Source: Melieria omissa
Taxonomy: Eukaryota > Arthropoda > Insecta > Diptera > Ulidiidae
Reading direction: 5' to 3'
Length of the DNA: 64,000 nucleotides
Assembly (NCBI GenBank): GCA_963971225.1
Contig: OZ020269.1
Span: 15,932,421-15,996,420, forward strand
A model generated the notes under the pieces. The model made no database searches, had not been told where the DNA came from, and saw only the letters and a program-made list of their open reading frames with translations. Of the stretch, positions 35,701-44,150 are shown piece by piece. Position 1 is the first letter of the stretch. Every line of letters starts with the position of its first letter. The position numbers were made by a program, and so were the translations under genes.

Positions 35701-38700
35701 GTTAAAACAACCAAAAACCGTTTCAAATATAAACAAGAAAATATAACAATTCAATTGACATAAAAAGCTGATTACAGATAATTACACTGTGCGTGAAATT
35801 TACCCTCAAAAATTCAGACATGGGGGGACCTACAGAGCCTACATGTACTTTTCTAAAGGTATACTGAGTTGAGATCCACCAGCCGTTTGGCTGGATTGGC
35901 TCTAGTTTAAGAGAAATCCGACTTTGAAGTTTGCTCATTTTAGTCGAGTTCGTCGCTTAAGTCTTCGAACGTTTAAATGCTAATAGGTCCTAAATCGTTC
36001 CGAATATTGCTTTACTGTCTTCGGCAAGTTTGTAGATATTTTAACGACCAACAAATTTGCTTAAGACACCAATCCAAAAAAAATACATTCAAACGGTGTT
36101 TTGGTCAAAAATTTCCCAAATACCCCTCGTGGAGGCATAAAAACAGTATAGCGAACCCTCGTGAAAAAACTAACCGAGTATGCTTTTATATAGAGGGTTG
36201 GCTCCTGCATCTAACAAAACTAAAAATTTTGCCTGGAAAATGCCCATAAAAGGTGTGGCTCCGCGTCAAAGTTCAAAGTTTTTATCAAAAAACTCAATTA
36301 ATCTCCAACTGATTTACACGATATGGGTATCAGACGAAAGATATTTTTCATACCTTTCTTTTGATGTGCAACATTAGACACGTAAGATGTACTAATAACA
36401 AGTTTTAAGAGAAAACAATTTGTTTTATAAAAATTAAAAAAAAAATAATTTTTTATAAAATTTTTTTTTAACGGATTTTTTTCTCGAAAAAATCCCTTAC
36501 TAAGGTACAATAAGTTTGATACCATATTGTAGCCTGTGGAATTCCTTTTATAATGAAATATAAAACATTTGATATTTTTGTTTTTTCTGAATATATTTTT
36601 TAACATTAAATTGATTGCGAAGCTGAATATGAAAAAAAAGTAGGTCCCCCCATGTCTGATTTTTTGAGGGTTAATTTCACGCACAGTGTAACTATAATCA
36701 ACAAATATAATTTTTGTTGCATTGTAATAGTTATACTGCAATTATTTTCTGAAAAAATAGTTAAGTCCCTGTTTCCATTGACATAAACAGCTAATTACAG
36801 ATAATTTTTATTAATCGCAATCTTGAGTCCGAAATATGGATAAAACCCAATATTCGATAAAATACTTGGAAACAGAACCAATTGACTTGCATTACAAGGC
36901 GAAAACATTCGGCTAAATTATTCGGTTGAAATTGGCCAAATACCGACCCCAAGACGACACTAGTAAATTTGTCGAACACTAGTAAATACACTCATGTTAT
37001 ATGTAAAATTTGCAAGAGTTTGCAGTAGCAAAATTATTCAAATATCTCTTGGACATTGCAGTGTTGAGATCATGTGGCCTCGGCAATGATAAATTTGTTA
37101 GACAGAACATAAGTTCGTAGATTGTAATTCGTCCATTCTTGACCATTTCATGTTATTTTTCTTACATTAACTTAGAATTAGAATTATCGATAATGAATTC
37201 TTTGATATATCAAATGTTTTTATTTCACAGTTCGAAGTACAAACGGCTGCCGAAGCTTTGCTGGCTAATGGCACCGACTTTTTGACAATTGCCAATCAGA
37301 GTTTCTTCTGGAACAATGAAACCGATATGAATATCTCCACCACCATAGCGCCTTCGCATTCGGAGCGTTTTCAGTCTGCGGCATCAGAGTATTTCAAGTA
37401 AGTATCAACAATTTCAACAATTTCAATTTTCAACAATTATCCAGAAAACCTTTAACCAACCATATCAATGTTTTTGTTTGTTTTTTTCGCCAATTTAGTC
37501 GCTACATACTCGAGCTGAACAAGAGCGATGGTCTGCACGATCTGGGCGGCATTAAATGGGACATGGCCATTTGTCTGCTGGTTGTCTATCTAATCTGCTA
37601 CTTTTCGCTATGGAAGGGTATCAGCACCTCTGGCAAAGTGGTGTGGTTCACTGCACTCTTTCCGTATGTGGTGCTACTCATACTGCTCATACGTGGCATA
37701 ACACTGCCTGGCTCAGCCATGGGCATCCAGTACTATTTGAATCCGAATTTCGATGCCATCTACAAGGCCGAAGTGTGGGTCGATGCGGCAACACAGGTTT
37801 TCTTTTCGCTGGGTCCCGGTTTTGGTGTGTTGCTGGCCTATGCCTCCTACAATAAATACCACAACAATGTTTACAAGTTGGTCACTTAATTATTATTATT
37901 GTTATTGTAATTGTTATAATTCTTACTAAAATGGTTTTGGTGAATTTACAGAGATGCACTGTTGACCAGCTGCATCAATTCGGCTACCAGTTTCGTGGCT
38001 GGTTTTGTGATATTCTCCGTGCTGGGCTACATGGCGCACACGTCGCGACAGAGCATTGAGGACGTTGCCACCGAGGGGCCTGGCCTGGTGTTTGTGGTCT
38101 ATCCTGCGGCTATTGCCACCATGCCGGGCAGCACTTTTTGGGCTCTAATTTTCTTCATGATGTTGCTGACGCTGGGTTTGGACAGTTCGGTAAGTGTGAC
38201 ATGTTATTAAAAATTTATTTACCTATTCAACATGTATGATGTGACAGTTTGGCGGCTCGGAAGCCATCATAACCGCATTGAGCGATGAGTTTCCGAAAAT
38301 TGGTCGCAATCGCGAAATCTTTGTGGCGTTGCTGTTCTCGCTGTATTTTGTGGTGGGCCTGGCCAGCTGCACGCAGGGCGGCTTCTACTTCTTTCAGCTG
38401 TTGGATCGCTATGCTGCCGGCTACTCCATACTGGTGGCTGTGTTTTTCGAGGCCATTGCTGTGTCGTGGATTTATGGTGAGTGTGTTGGATGTGACTATG
38501 TCAGGTGGATTCATGCATTTGTTGCCTCTGCAGGTACAAATCGTTTCTGCGAGGATATACGCGACATGATTGGCTTTCCGCCAGGTTTGTATTGGCGTGT
38601 GTGCTGGCGCTTTGTGGCACCGCTGTTTCTCCTATTCATCACCGTCTATGGTTTGATCGGCTACGAGCCGCTGCGCTACGAGGGCTACACGTATCCGTTC

Positions 38701-38985
38701 TGGGCGAATGCGCTGGGCTGGTGCATAGCCGGCTCGTCGGTGATCATGATACCGGCTGTGGCCATATTCATGCTGCTCACTACGCCCGGCACTCTCAGAC
38801 AGGTTAGTTATCGATGCTCGTTTTTGAATGACCCAACTGTTGATTTTGATTGTTTTCTTGTACAATTTTAGCGCTTGAAGCTGCTCACCACACCGTGGCG
38901 CGATCAGCAGGTGTCCATCAATGGCGTTACCGCTGAAGCGACGCAAGTGCGCTTAACCGATGCCAAGGAGGGTGCCGAAGTTTGA
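20750..38985 (+). CDS. DAT: Sodium-dependent dopamine transporter (SLC6 family)
   Basis: Ten coding exons: 20750-20789, 28185-28403, 34393-34527, 34607-34761, 37231-37397, 37499-37876, 37952-38189, 38248-38476, 38534-38802, 38872-38985. Joined, they give 647 residues with no internal stop. SLC6 transporters bring neurotransmitter back into presynaptic cells using the Na+ and Cl- gradients. TM1 reads [20 protein letters not shown]. Asp70 matches amine-binding Asp46 of Drosophila DAT (offset 24), Arg76 its outer-gate arginine and Tyr148 its Tyr124. The second outer loop has the conserved disulfide pair Cys172/Cys181 and four N-glycosylation sequons (Asn196, 205, 212, 217). TM6 [10 protein letters not shown] and TM8 LGLDSSFGG are intact. 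Similarity to Drosophila DAT is very high outside that loop and both termini. Asp70, in place of the glycine usual in amino-acid transporters, marks the monoamine subgroup. Confidence 0.97.
21050..22936. other. DAT intron 1, proximal part: no gene
   Basis: Apart from the short hAT-like remnant I see nothing specific. 21960-22330 is GC-richer with overlapping chance frames. 22630-22870 has mixed composition and might be regulatory, but nothing decisive is visible. Confidence 0.5.
21670..21736. mobile_element. Remnant of the GGCGCAC hAT-like MITE family (DAT intron 1)
   Basis: The segment ATTTGGGGGGGTTTTGAACC, followed by CCCAAAAC, ends in TGCATGCGCCATTGCC. It matches the right half of the complete element at 31765-31912. 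Only this end is recognisable. Confidence 0.55.
22937..23889 (+). mobile_element. 5'-truncated non-LTR retrotransposon in DAT intron 1
   Basis: The fragment starts within a reverse transcriptase. FINDIS...[14 protein letters not shown] is the catalytic loop, normally YADD, here YADN. After a stop and frame break it continues at 23176-23439 as [37 protein letters not shown] and LECIQR, the typical RT thumb/C-terminal block of CR1/Jockey-like elements. It ends in a TAAA-repeat tail at about 23855-23889. Same strand as DAT. Inactive, since the catalytic aspartate is lost and frames are broken. Confidence 0.85.
23176..23439 (+). pseudogene. Reverse transcriptase C-terminal fragment
   Basis: The open segment [20 protein letters not shown] to LECIQR, with the stop TAA in place of the expected following residue, is recognisable as the post-catalytic part of a non-LTR reverse transcriptase. 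The upstream piece with YADN is in a separate frame. Not functional. Confidence 0.8.
24185..24473. mobile_element. 289-bp MITE with CAGGTCTCCCTCGTAT ends
   Basis: CAGGTCTCCCTCGTAtAACG at the left is mirrored at the right as CGcGATATACGAGGGAGACCTG. The right side is followed by TA and the left preceded by AA, so the site is probably a TA duplication with one mutation, pointing to a pogo/Tigger-type Tc1/mariner derivative. Internal sequence repeats CGCGTTATGT-type words. Non-coding; lies in DAT intron 1. Confidence 0.8.
25420..26392 (+). mobile_element. Unusual DNA element, copy A: six mirrored GGCTGGGTTGTGAACC motifs
   Basis: The ends AAGGGAGAGGGCTGGGGTGTG and GTTCACAACCCAGCCCCTT are inverted relative to each other; the right end has lost a GAGA. 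A 16-base motif GGCTGGGTTGTGAACC occurs six times with 0-2 changes: forward at 25429 and 25625, inverted at 25981, 26005, 26356 and 26373. The interior shows no long reading frame. A copy in inverse orientation, about 98% identical by eye over the segments compared, lies at 56337-57314. It sits in DAT intron 1. Family not recognised. Confidence 0.85.
26393..28184. other. DAT intron 1, distal part: no gene
   Basis: 27338-27694 has a 118-codon open frame on the - strand with no recognisable domain. 27900-28140 contains an imperfect direct repeat, TTTAATGTTGTTnTTAAA with TTTTTGTTTT (about 27907 and 28063). Otherwise nothing is visible. Confidence 0.5.
28185..28403 (+). CDS. DAT: DAT coding exon 2 (N-terminus and TM1)
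   Basis: Acceptor TTGACAG, donor G|GTAAGT. It encodes the cytoplasmic tail, including [16 protein letters not shown], which resembles the Drosophila start (MSPTGHISK...), and TM1 with the substrate and sodium-binding residues. It lies between the two longest introns (7.4 kb and 6.0 kb). Confidence 0.96.
31480..31600 (+). mobile_element. 3' tail of a non-LTR retrotransposon
   Basis: GGTATCATAGTGAGCCTTAC...AGTCACTTTAACCTAACC resembles the 3' UTR of the RNase H-bearing element at 17400-18704 (GGTATCACAATGGGCC...ending in CCTA repeats), with an AACCTAACCTTA-type tail. No coding part remains. Confidence 0.4.
31765..31912. mobile_element. 148-bp hAT-like MITE with 8-bp target duplication
   Basis: The ends CAGTGGCGCACGCAGG and CCTGTATGCGCCACTG are inverted repeats (15 of 16). 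The flanks are CCCATTAG and CCAATTAG, an 8-base direct repeat with one mismatch, the signature of hAT transposition. Non-coding. Related remnants lie at 21670-21736 and 32030-32085, so the family has several copies in this gene. Confidence 0.85.
32030..32086. mobile_element. Second remnant of the hAT-like MITE in DAT intron 2
   Basis: CATTTGGGTGGTTCGAATCC, followed by TCAAAACACACC and CGTGCGCCAATAAG, parallels the right half of the element at 31765-31912 at lower similarity. No left end was found. Confidence 0.4.
34393..34527 (+). CDS. DAT: DAT coding exon 3 (TM2)
   Basis: Acceptor TTATTTCAG, donor AAAG|GTGCCT. It encodes [24 protein letters not shown] and [12 protein letters not shown], the conserved TM2 and first intracellular loop. 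Confidence 0.97.
34607..34761 (+). CDS. DAT: DAT coding exon 4 (TM3, start of outer loop 2)
   Basis: Acceptor TTTTTATAG, donor CCG|GTAGGA. It encodes TM3 with Tyr147-Tyr148 and the loop cysteines in [14 protein letters not shown], which form a conserved disulfide in monoamine transporters. Confidence 0.97.
34973..35582. mobile_element. TTAA-bounded MITE with ACGTTGGGGTCGTTTTCGAC ends
   Basis: The left side has TTAACCGTAGACCTACGTTA and then ACGTTAGGGCCGTTTTCGACC. The right side, inverted, reads TTAACCGTACACATACGTTG, then GGGTCGTTTTCGACC. TTAA lies at both outer edges (34969-34972, 35583-35586), so this is probably piggyBac-derived. The interior, including AACGGGTCAAAAATGACCC, is non-coding. 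Confidence 0.65.
35783..36691. mobile_element. MITE related to the Merlin element, ~50-bp inverted ends
   Basis: TACACTGTGCGTGAAATT...ACCCTCAAAAA.TCAGACATGG at the left is repeated inverted at the right through GGGGGGACCTAC, about 50 bases with few mismatches. The segment 36110-36600 is similar to 54960-55395, the 3' flank of the Merlin transposase, including TACGATATGGGTATC and TTTCATACCTTTcTTTTGATGT. This MITE is therefore probably an internally rearranged Merlin derivative. Non-coding; small AT-rich open frames inside are not credible. Confidence 0.75.
37231..37397 (+). CDS. DAT: DAT coding exon 5 (outer loop 2)
   Basis: Acceptor TATTTCACAG, donor AA|GTAAGT. It encodes the fast-evolving glycosylated loop with sequons NGT, NQS, NET and NIS, ending in conserved FQSAASEYF. 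Confidence 0.95.
37499..37876 (+). CDS. DAT: DAT coding exon 6 (TM4-TM6)
   Basis: Acceptor CCAATTTAG. The donor is the weaker AA|GTTGGT, chosen because only it keeps the phase (AA|A = Lys) and the conserved NNVYKDALLTS junction. Reading on past it meets a stop within four codons. It encodes [20 protein letters not shown] and the unwound TM6 region. Confidence 0.95.
37952..38189 (+). CDS. DAT: DAT coding exon 7 (TM7-TM8)
   Basis: Acceptor GAATTTACAG, donor TCG|GTAAGT. It includes the sodium-site helix [13 protein letters not shown]. Confidence 0.97.
38248..38476 (+). CDS. DAT: DAT coding exon 8 (TM8-TM10)
   Basis: Acceptor ATGTGACAG, donor ATG|GTGAGT. It includes [16 protein letters not shown] and [15 protein letters not shown], strongly conserved in SLC6 monoamine transporters. 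Confidence 0.97.
38534..38802 (+). CDS. DAT: DAT coding exon 9 (TM11-TM12)
   Basis: Acceptor TGCCTCTGCAG, donor CAG|GTTAGT. It encodes [17 protein letters not shown] through TM12. Confidence 0.97.
38872..38985 (+). CDS. DAT: DAT coding exon 10 (C-terminal tail) and stop
   Basis: Acceptor TACAATTTTAG. It encodes [12 protein letters not shown], then a variable tail ending GAEV and TGA. A C-terminal valine is compatible with PDZ binding, but this is inference. Confidence 0.95.
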   Translation, partial: RLKLLTTPWRDQQVSINGVTAEATQVRLTDAKEGAEV

Positions 38986-39640
38986 GATCGACCGTTTGCA
39001 AGATTTCCAATTTATTATGTGTAGATTTCATTGGGTTTTCTTGTTTGATTTATTGTTCAAACATGTCCGCAACAACAATGCGTTTTTGTTTTTGTTGTAG
39101 TCTATAGTCTAAGGCTTAAAAAGTTGCCAATGCTGGCTTGTGGCATGCAAAATTAGGGAATTAGTTTGTAAGCAACAAAAATTGAAACAAATCAACTGAA
39201 ACTGAACTTTTGTACAATTACACAAATGCAAATTTCATATACAACGTAATGTACTTAGGTTTCGCTGGAACAGAACCAAGCTGCAAAAGCATTAGATCAA
39301 TAATAGTTATAGTCGAGTAATGTGTAGTGTAGCGTGCAGTGACGTTAAATCGTTTGTTCATTAGTGCGTTTGCAGAAAACAAAGAAAAAACTCATTGAGA
39401 ATCTAACACAATTGCCAAATTATATATAAAATGCATAAAAATTTGTAATATTTCCATAACAAAAAATGCTGTGTGGATAATATTAGAAATGAACAAACAA
39501 ATTCACATTGTAAACGCAAAGGAAAAACGGCATTGCCGGCTTCATCTCGCTGTGGGCAATGCACATTAAATACAAAATTGAAGAAGAAACAATTAAATAA
39601 GCGCTTTCTAGCTAAATAAATGTCAAATGTATGTGTGTTC
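38986..39640 (+). other. DAT: DAT 3' UTR, probable
   Basis: Non-coding sequence follows the DAT stop. The first convincing polyadenylation signal is at 39615, giving a 3' UTR of about 650 bases. The exact cleavage site cannot be set from sequence. Confidence 0.5.
39615..39620 (+). terminator. DAT: Polyadenylation signal AATAAA, DAT
   Basis: CTAAATAAATG contains AATAAA, followed within 10-25 bases by a GU-rich run (ATGTATGTGTGTTCG), the usual downstream element. Later AATAAA matches near 40212 could serve longer forms. Confidence 0.5.
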
Positions 39641-40494
39641 GTTATCTACTTGAATGTGCGTATGCTGAAGAAATTTATTTACGCTTTAATCTAACCAAAG
39701 CTACGAGGCATTGATAGTAGTTGTTTTTGTATATAAAATGCGAGATAGTTGAAGCTTTAACATTTCCACGCAACACTAAAACATTTCCCAAATACAAACA
39801 ATTGAAATTGAGCAAAAGCATGTAAATAATTTGTGAGCATAGTGTAACGAAAGGTTGAGTGCACAACAGAAAATGATCCAAATTATGTGGCAAATGCATC
39901 TAACCTGTTCACCCTACAGCCATGTGAAGAGGTTAGGACGTCATGCTTGGAACATTTTAAGATTTTGTTGATTACTTTAAACATGAACAAGAATTAAAAG
40001 AGTAAATTTTGTTGAATTATTTATGATTAGATAATTTTTGTGGAGATTTGAGACAACAACGTAAGTCGAGTGATTTGATTAACTATCAGTTTTCCTAAAC
40101 TTCCCACTAAGTCATATTCAACGATTTAAATTTATTTGACATTCACTTAGCTTACAAGATTGCTCTGTTAAGTGCTACAAAAAGATTATATTGCTTATAT
40201 ATACTTAGAAAAAATCTCAAATAAAATCAATTACAAGAAAAGTTTGTTCATGTTCATTTTTCAGATTCAATAATTCAATAATACAAAATTTTTGATATTT
40301 TATGTTGCTTAAAACAAAACCATTGAAAAATTAAACATTTAAATTATACATTTGAAACAAGTTTTTGTTTAGTAATAATACAAAATTTTTATTTTCCTTA
40401 TTTCAAAAATCCCAAAAATTTTGTTTCATATGTTTGTTTTACTGGAAATTAAAATTCAGATATACGTTGGTTTGCCGAATTTCCACAGATTTGC
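39641..40494. other. Gene-free stretch after DAT
   Basis: AT-rich, no conserved frame, no TE termini seen. Confidence 0.5.
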
Positions 40495-41370
40495 TATAAC
40501 GTCAAAACCTTTTCCATACAGCCATGAAAAGGTTTTGACTCATTTCGATCATTTTGCTTTTGTACCAAAAAATTTAATATACATTTAGTATCAACTCAAA
40601 ACTTTTTCCATACAGCCACGAAAAGGTTTTGACTCATTTCGATCGCTTTGCTTTTATGTCAAAAAGTTTAAAAATACTTTTTTAAAGGTTTTAACATATC
40701 TTTGACATTTAGTATCAACTTAAAACTTTTTCCATACAGCCGTGAAAAGGTTTTGACTCATTTCGAACACTTTGCTTTTATGTCAAAAATACTTTTTCAA
40801 AAGTTTTAACATATCTTTTTAATTTAGCATTAACTCAAAACTTTTTCCATGCAGCCATGAAAAGGTTTTGACTCATTTCGATTTGTCAAAAAGTTGAAAA
40901 TACTTTTTCAAAAGTTTTAACATATCTTTTTAATTTAGTATCAACTCAAAACTGTTTCCATACAGCCATGAAAAGGTTTTGACTCATTTCGATTACTTTT
41001 CTTTTTTGTAAAAAAGTTGAAAATACTTTTTTAAAAGTTTTAACCTATTTTTTACATTTAGTATCAACTCAAAACTTTTTCCATACAGCCATGAAAAAGT
41101 TTTGACTTATTTCGATTACTTTGCTTTTTTGTCAAAAAGTTGAAAAACTTTTTCAAAAGTTTTTAACATATCTTTTACATTTAGTATCAACGGAAAACTT
41201 TTTCCATACAGCCATGAAAAAGTTTTGACTAATTTCAATCACATTGCTTTAATGTCCAAAAGATATACAACATTTTTATAAGAGTTTTATCAAATTTGTT
41301 GCTTCAGGGATTAAATCAAAAGTTGTTTCATACAGCCATGAAAAGGTTTTGATTAATTTCAATGTTATAA
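40495..41370. repeat. Tandem array of eight hairpin-bearing units
   Basis: Eight units spaced 95-125 bases apart (loop positions near 40518, 40613, 40737, 40852, 40963, 41086, 41208, 41333). Each carries AAAACTTTTtCCATACAGCC then ATGAAAAGGTTTTGACTcATTTCgAT. In unit 1 the arms GTCAAAACCTTTTC and GAAAAGGTTTTGAC are perfectly complementary around an 11-base loop CATACAGCCAT. The other units keep most of the pairing, and the loop is the best-conserved part. No coding frame. It starts about 1.5 kb after the DAT stop. Confidence 0.93.
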
Positions 41371-42117
41371 AACTGGATTTACAGTGTTGATTTCTATTTT
41401 GCCCAAAAACACAATAAGAACTTTTGCTAGACAAAATTTTTATATGCATATTTATATTTATTTATAAAAGCCAATATTTATCTAAGCGTTGCTTTTGGGC
41501 GCTCAAACAGCCATTTGAGCACTCAAACTTGCGCAAATCTGTGCATTAATTGTTGCTAATTGAATTTCATTAAAAATAATTATAGTTACTTTAAGTAATC
41601 AAAAACAACTTTGTAATGCTTTTCTTCAAAATAAAAATCTTTAGGTTAAATTACTGGCATTTTGGTATCTAGAATTCAAGCCGCTGAGTGCTGAGAATGA
41701 ACATTTTTAATTAATTATAAAAATAAATTTGTTAGACAACTAAATTACAAACGATTTTCTGAAGAAGTGGTAGCTCAGTTCCTCATTGGGACAGCTGTTC
41801 GACAAGCTTTTGGCGATTCGATGATTGTATTCTAGTGGAGCCACAAACCTCAGGTTATCAGAAGCTCCCAAAAGCATGGGGAGTTCTATGTCCGTGGTAA
41901 TGTGCCAAATCATAAATAATGTCTTTGTTCTAAGCTGCTAAAAACTTTCCATATAAGTATTGCAGCTTTTCGCATCCTGTTTGTCTCCTAAAGAGGGCAC
42001 AAGCACTTAAAAATTACTTGCAAGCCATCGCTGTGCTTTTAAATACTGTCGCTCTTCTTCACTTTTGATATTCATACGGATACTGCACGAAAGGGCAATA
42101 GAACTCCAAACACCTTG

Positions 42118-42272
42118 AAGTATAAAACAACACTGAAGTAGAACACTGAAGTAGAACAATACTGAAGTAGAACAACACTGAAGTAGAACAATACTGCAGT
42201 GGAACAACACGGAAGTAGAACAACACGGAAGTAGAACAATACTGAAATAGAACAACACTGAAGTGAAGCACT
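42118..42272. repeat. 16-bp minisatellite (CAACACTGAAGTAGAA)n
   Basis: About nine copies of CAAyACtGAAGTaGAA in tandem. Because 16 is not a multiple of three, all three - strand frames read through as related short repeats (STSVLFYF-type), which explains three overlapping open frames here. Non-coding. A GTGAAGTAGAAGTTCTGyTTCAC-like pair of repeats follows at about 42455-42510. Confidence 0.9.
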
Positions 42273-42519
42273 GTAGTACAACATTTTCAAGCATACGGTG
42301 TTTTGTTTTGCACGATCGGAGTAGCTAATGTTTGTTTTTGGTATTTTGTATGGAATCTGGGTTGCATTTCAAGCATTACAACAACATTAATGTAAAAAAA
42401 AATTGCAGGTTTAAAACATGTTTTTTCGACACTTATTCAAGTCTGTTTTACTCGGTGTGAAGTAGAAGTTCTGTTTCACTCGATGTGAAGTAAAAGTTCT
42501 GCTTCACTTGGTGTGCTTG

Positions 42520-43876
42520 CGGTGTTTTACCGTTACTTCATTATAGCTTTCTGTTTTGATGTTTTGATTCATAACAAAACACAAGCAATGTCGCTGCTGT
42601 AGCGAAAAGGTTTTCAAATGATGCAGTGCTTGCTTTGTTGCAGAATAGAACTATTGAGCATTGGAATTCGCTGTCTACGCGACAATGAAGTACAGTACTT
42701 GACAGTACTGTGCAGTAGTGAAGTGTGCCCAATAGAAACTTTTGTGCAGCTCTTTAGTCGGTATACTTGTTGAAAGCTCTTCGCGGCAACTGTGGTGAGT
42801 ATTGTGTGACGTCACAAAGCTTTTTCTTTCTGTAGACCCCACAGTTATTATTAGTCTATTTTTAGTTTTGAAATGTCAAACCTAATTAAATAAAATAAAA
42901 AATCGGCATTGTTTTATGCAAAATGCATCGTAGAACTTTATTAAGGCAATTAGTTAAAAACTGCTTTGTAAATATAAATCATTTTTACAATAAATTCCAC
43001 ACTTGGAACTTGCAGCAGATTAGTCAAGAAATATTTGTTAAAAACCAACAACCATCAATTAATATTTTTTATTATTTTCAACTATTTTATTGTTTTAAAT
43101 CTAATTTGCTTTAATGGAAAATTGTCTATACGTGAAATTGAACTGATCTATGTGTGTCGCTTAAAATTTCACATATATTTGTATGTGAAATTGCATGAAA
43201 CTGAATATGCAAATTTTGTATCGATTGAATAATTCACTAGCTGCACTTAATTCTGATAACAATTTCGTGTTTTTTTTCACAAGTTCATTAATTGTTGATA
43301 GTAATCGATATTTCTTCTAATAGCTCACATGTACTAAGTATTAACATTGAATCACGGTTAGTGGGTTGAGTGCATATTTTTAGGCGTATATGTTGAATAA
43401 ATGAAGTGAGTAGAATTGAGTAGACTTTTGACGATTTTTAGTTTACAATAAGGACTCCTGTAAAAATAGAGAAAAATATAAAACTAGAAAACGATTGAAA
43501 CTTAACTTATTTTTAACTTAATTTGATTTTAAATTATTAAAATTAATAAATAATGAATTAATATAGATTTGTCAATATTTATTGTATCTATTATATATTT
43601 TTAAAGCGTTTAACTTCTTATTCAGAAATACTTGACATGCACTATAACTATAATTAAAACAAAAATAAGTTTACAAAAAAATGAATTCGAAATAGTGTTA
43701 TGACTGGGCAATACTTACTTGAGTGATTTATGTGGAAGATGCTGACACTTAGATTTTGATAAGCCTTCAACTAACTAAAGTGATTGAAATGGAATTGAAA
43801 TGTAGTTAAAAAAAAGTTATTTATTTTTAAATTCGAAAATTGGTCAGAAGTTGCTCTTAGAGGGTTAAAATCTATA
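42520..43876. other. Gene-free stretch
   Basis: No conserved frame or TE terminus recognised. AT content rises after 42850. Confidence 0.5.
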
Positions 43877-44150
43877 ACTGACCCCCACTAGTTTTCCCTA
43901 CTGAACATTTCTTTCAAACATATTTATACCCCATCTTTAACCCTTAATGAGGCTCCCATACAAAATGGTCGTTTTTACAAAATAGGCTCCCACTGCTCCC
44001 AGGTTGCTCCCAGACGTGTCAAATGTATGACCGACACTCATTTATTTTCCATTAAAAATGTTTCTTCCAAACACATCTACTCGCTATCTTCAAGTCTTAA
44101 GGGTGCTGCCATACAAAATTGGCCATTTTCTATGCCATTGGCTCCTCACT
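43877..44150. repeat. Diverged direct duplication, period ~160
   Basis: The stretch TGACCnnCACT...ACATTTCTTtCAAACA...ATCTT...CTTAA.G.GGCTnCCATACAAAATnGnC occurs at about 43880-43990 and again at 44030-44145. Both parts also share GGCTCCcACT / TTGGCTCCTCACT words. It looks like a fragment of a dispersed repeat with tandem internal units. No coding frame. Confidence 0.55.

Larger units (their letters stand above)
34801..36970. mobile_element. Nested transposon cluster filling DAT intron 4
   Basis: The outer ends AGTGTC..TGACCGAAGG...TTTGGCC (34801) and GGCCAAATACCGACC...GACACT (about 36927-36960) look like inverted termini of one hAT-like element rich in CCGAAGCCGAAT words. Inside lie a TTAA-bounded element (34973-35582) and a longer MITE (35783-36691). 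A 54-base duplication (34915-34968 against 34969-35022) carries the hairpin CTTTTAACCGTAG/CTACGTTAAAAG. The cluster accounts for almost all of this 2.5-kb intron. Confidence 0.55.

Noticed and set aside
38227..38514. Frames antisense to DAT exons 8 and 9
   Set aside because: They are shadows of the real exons, which carry the conserved transporter residues on the + strand.
42007..42294. Three overlapping - strand frames of STSVLFYF-type repeats
   Set aside because: They come from the 16-bp minisatellite, whose length makes all three frames repeat.
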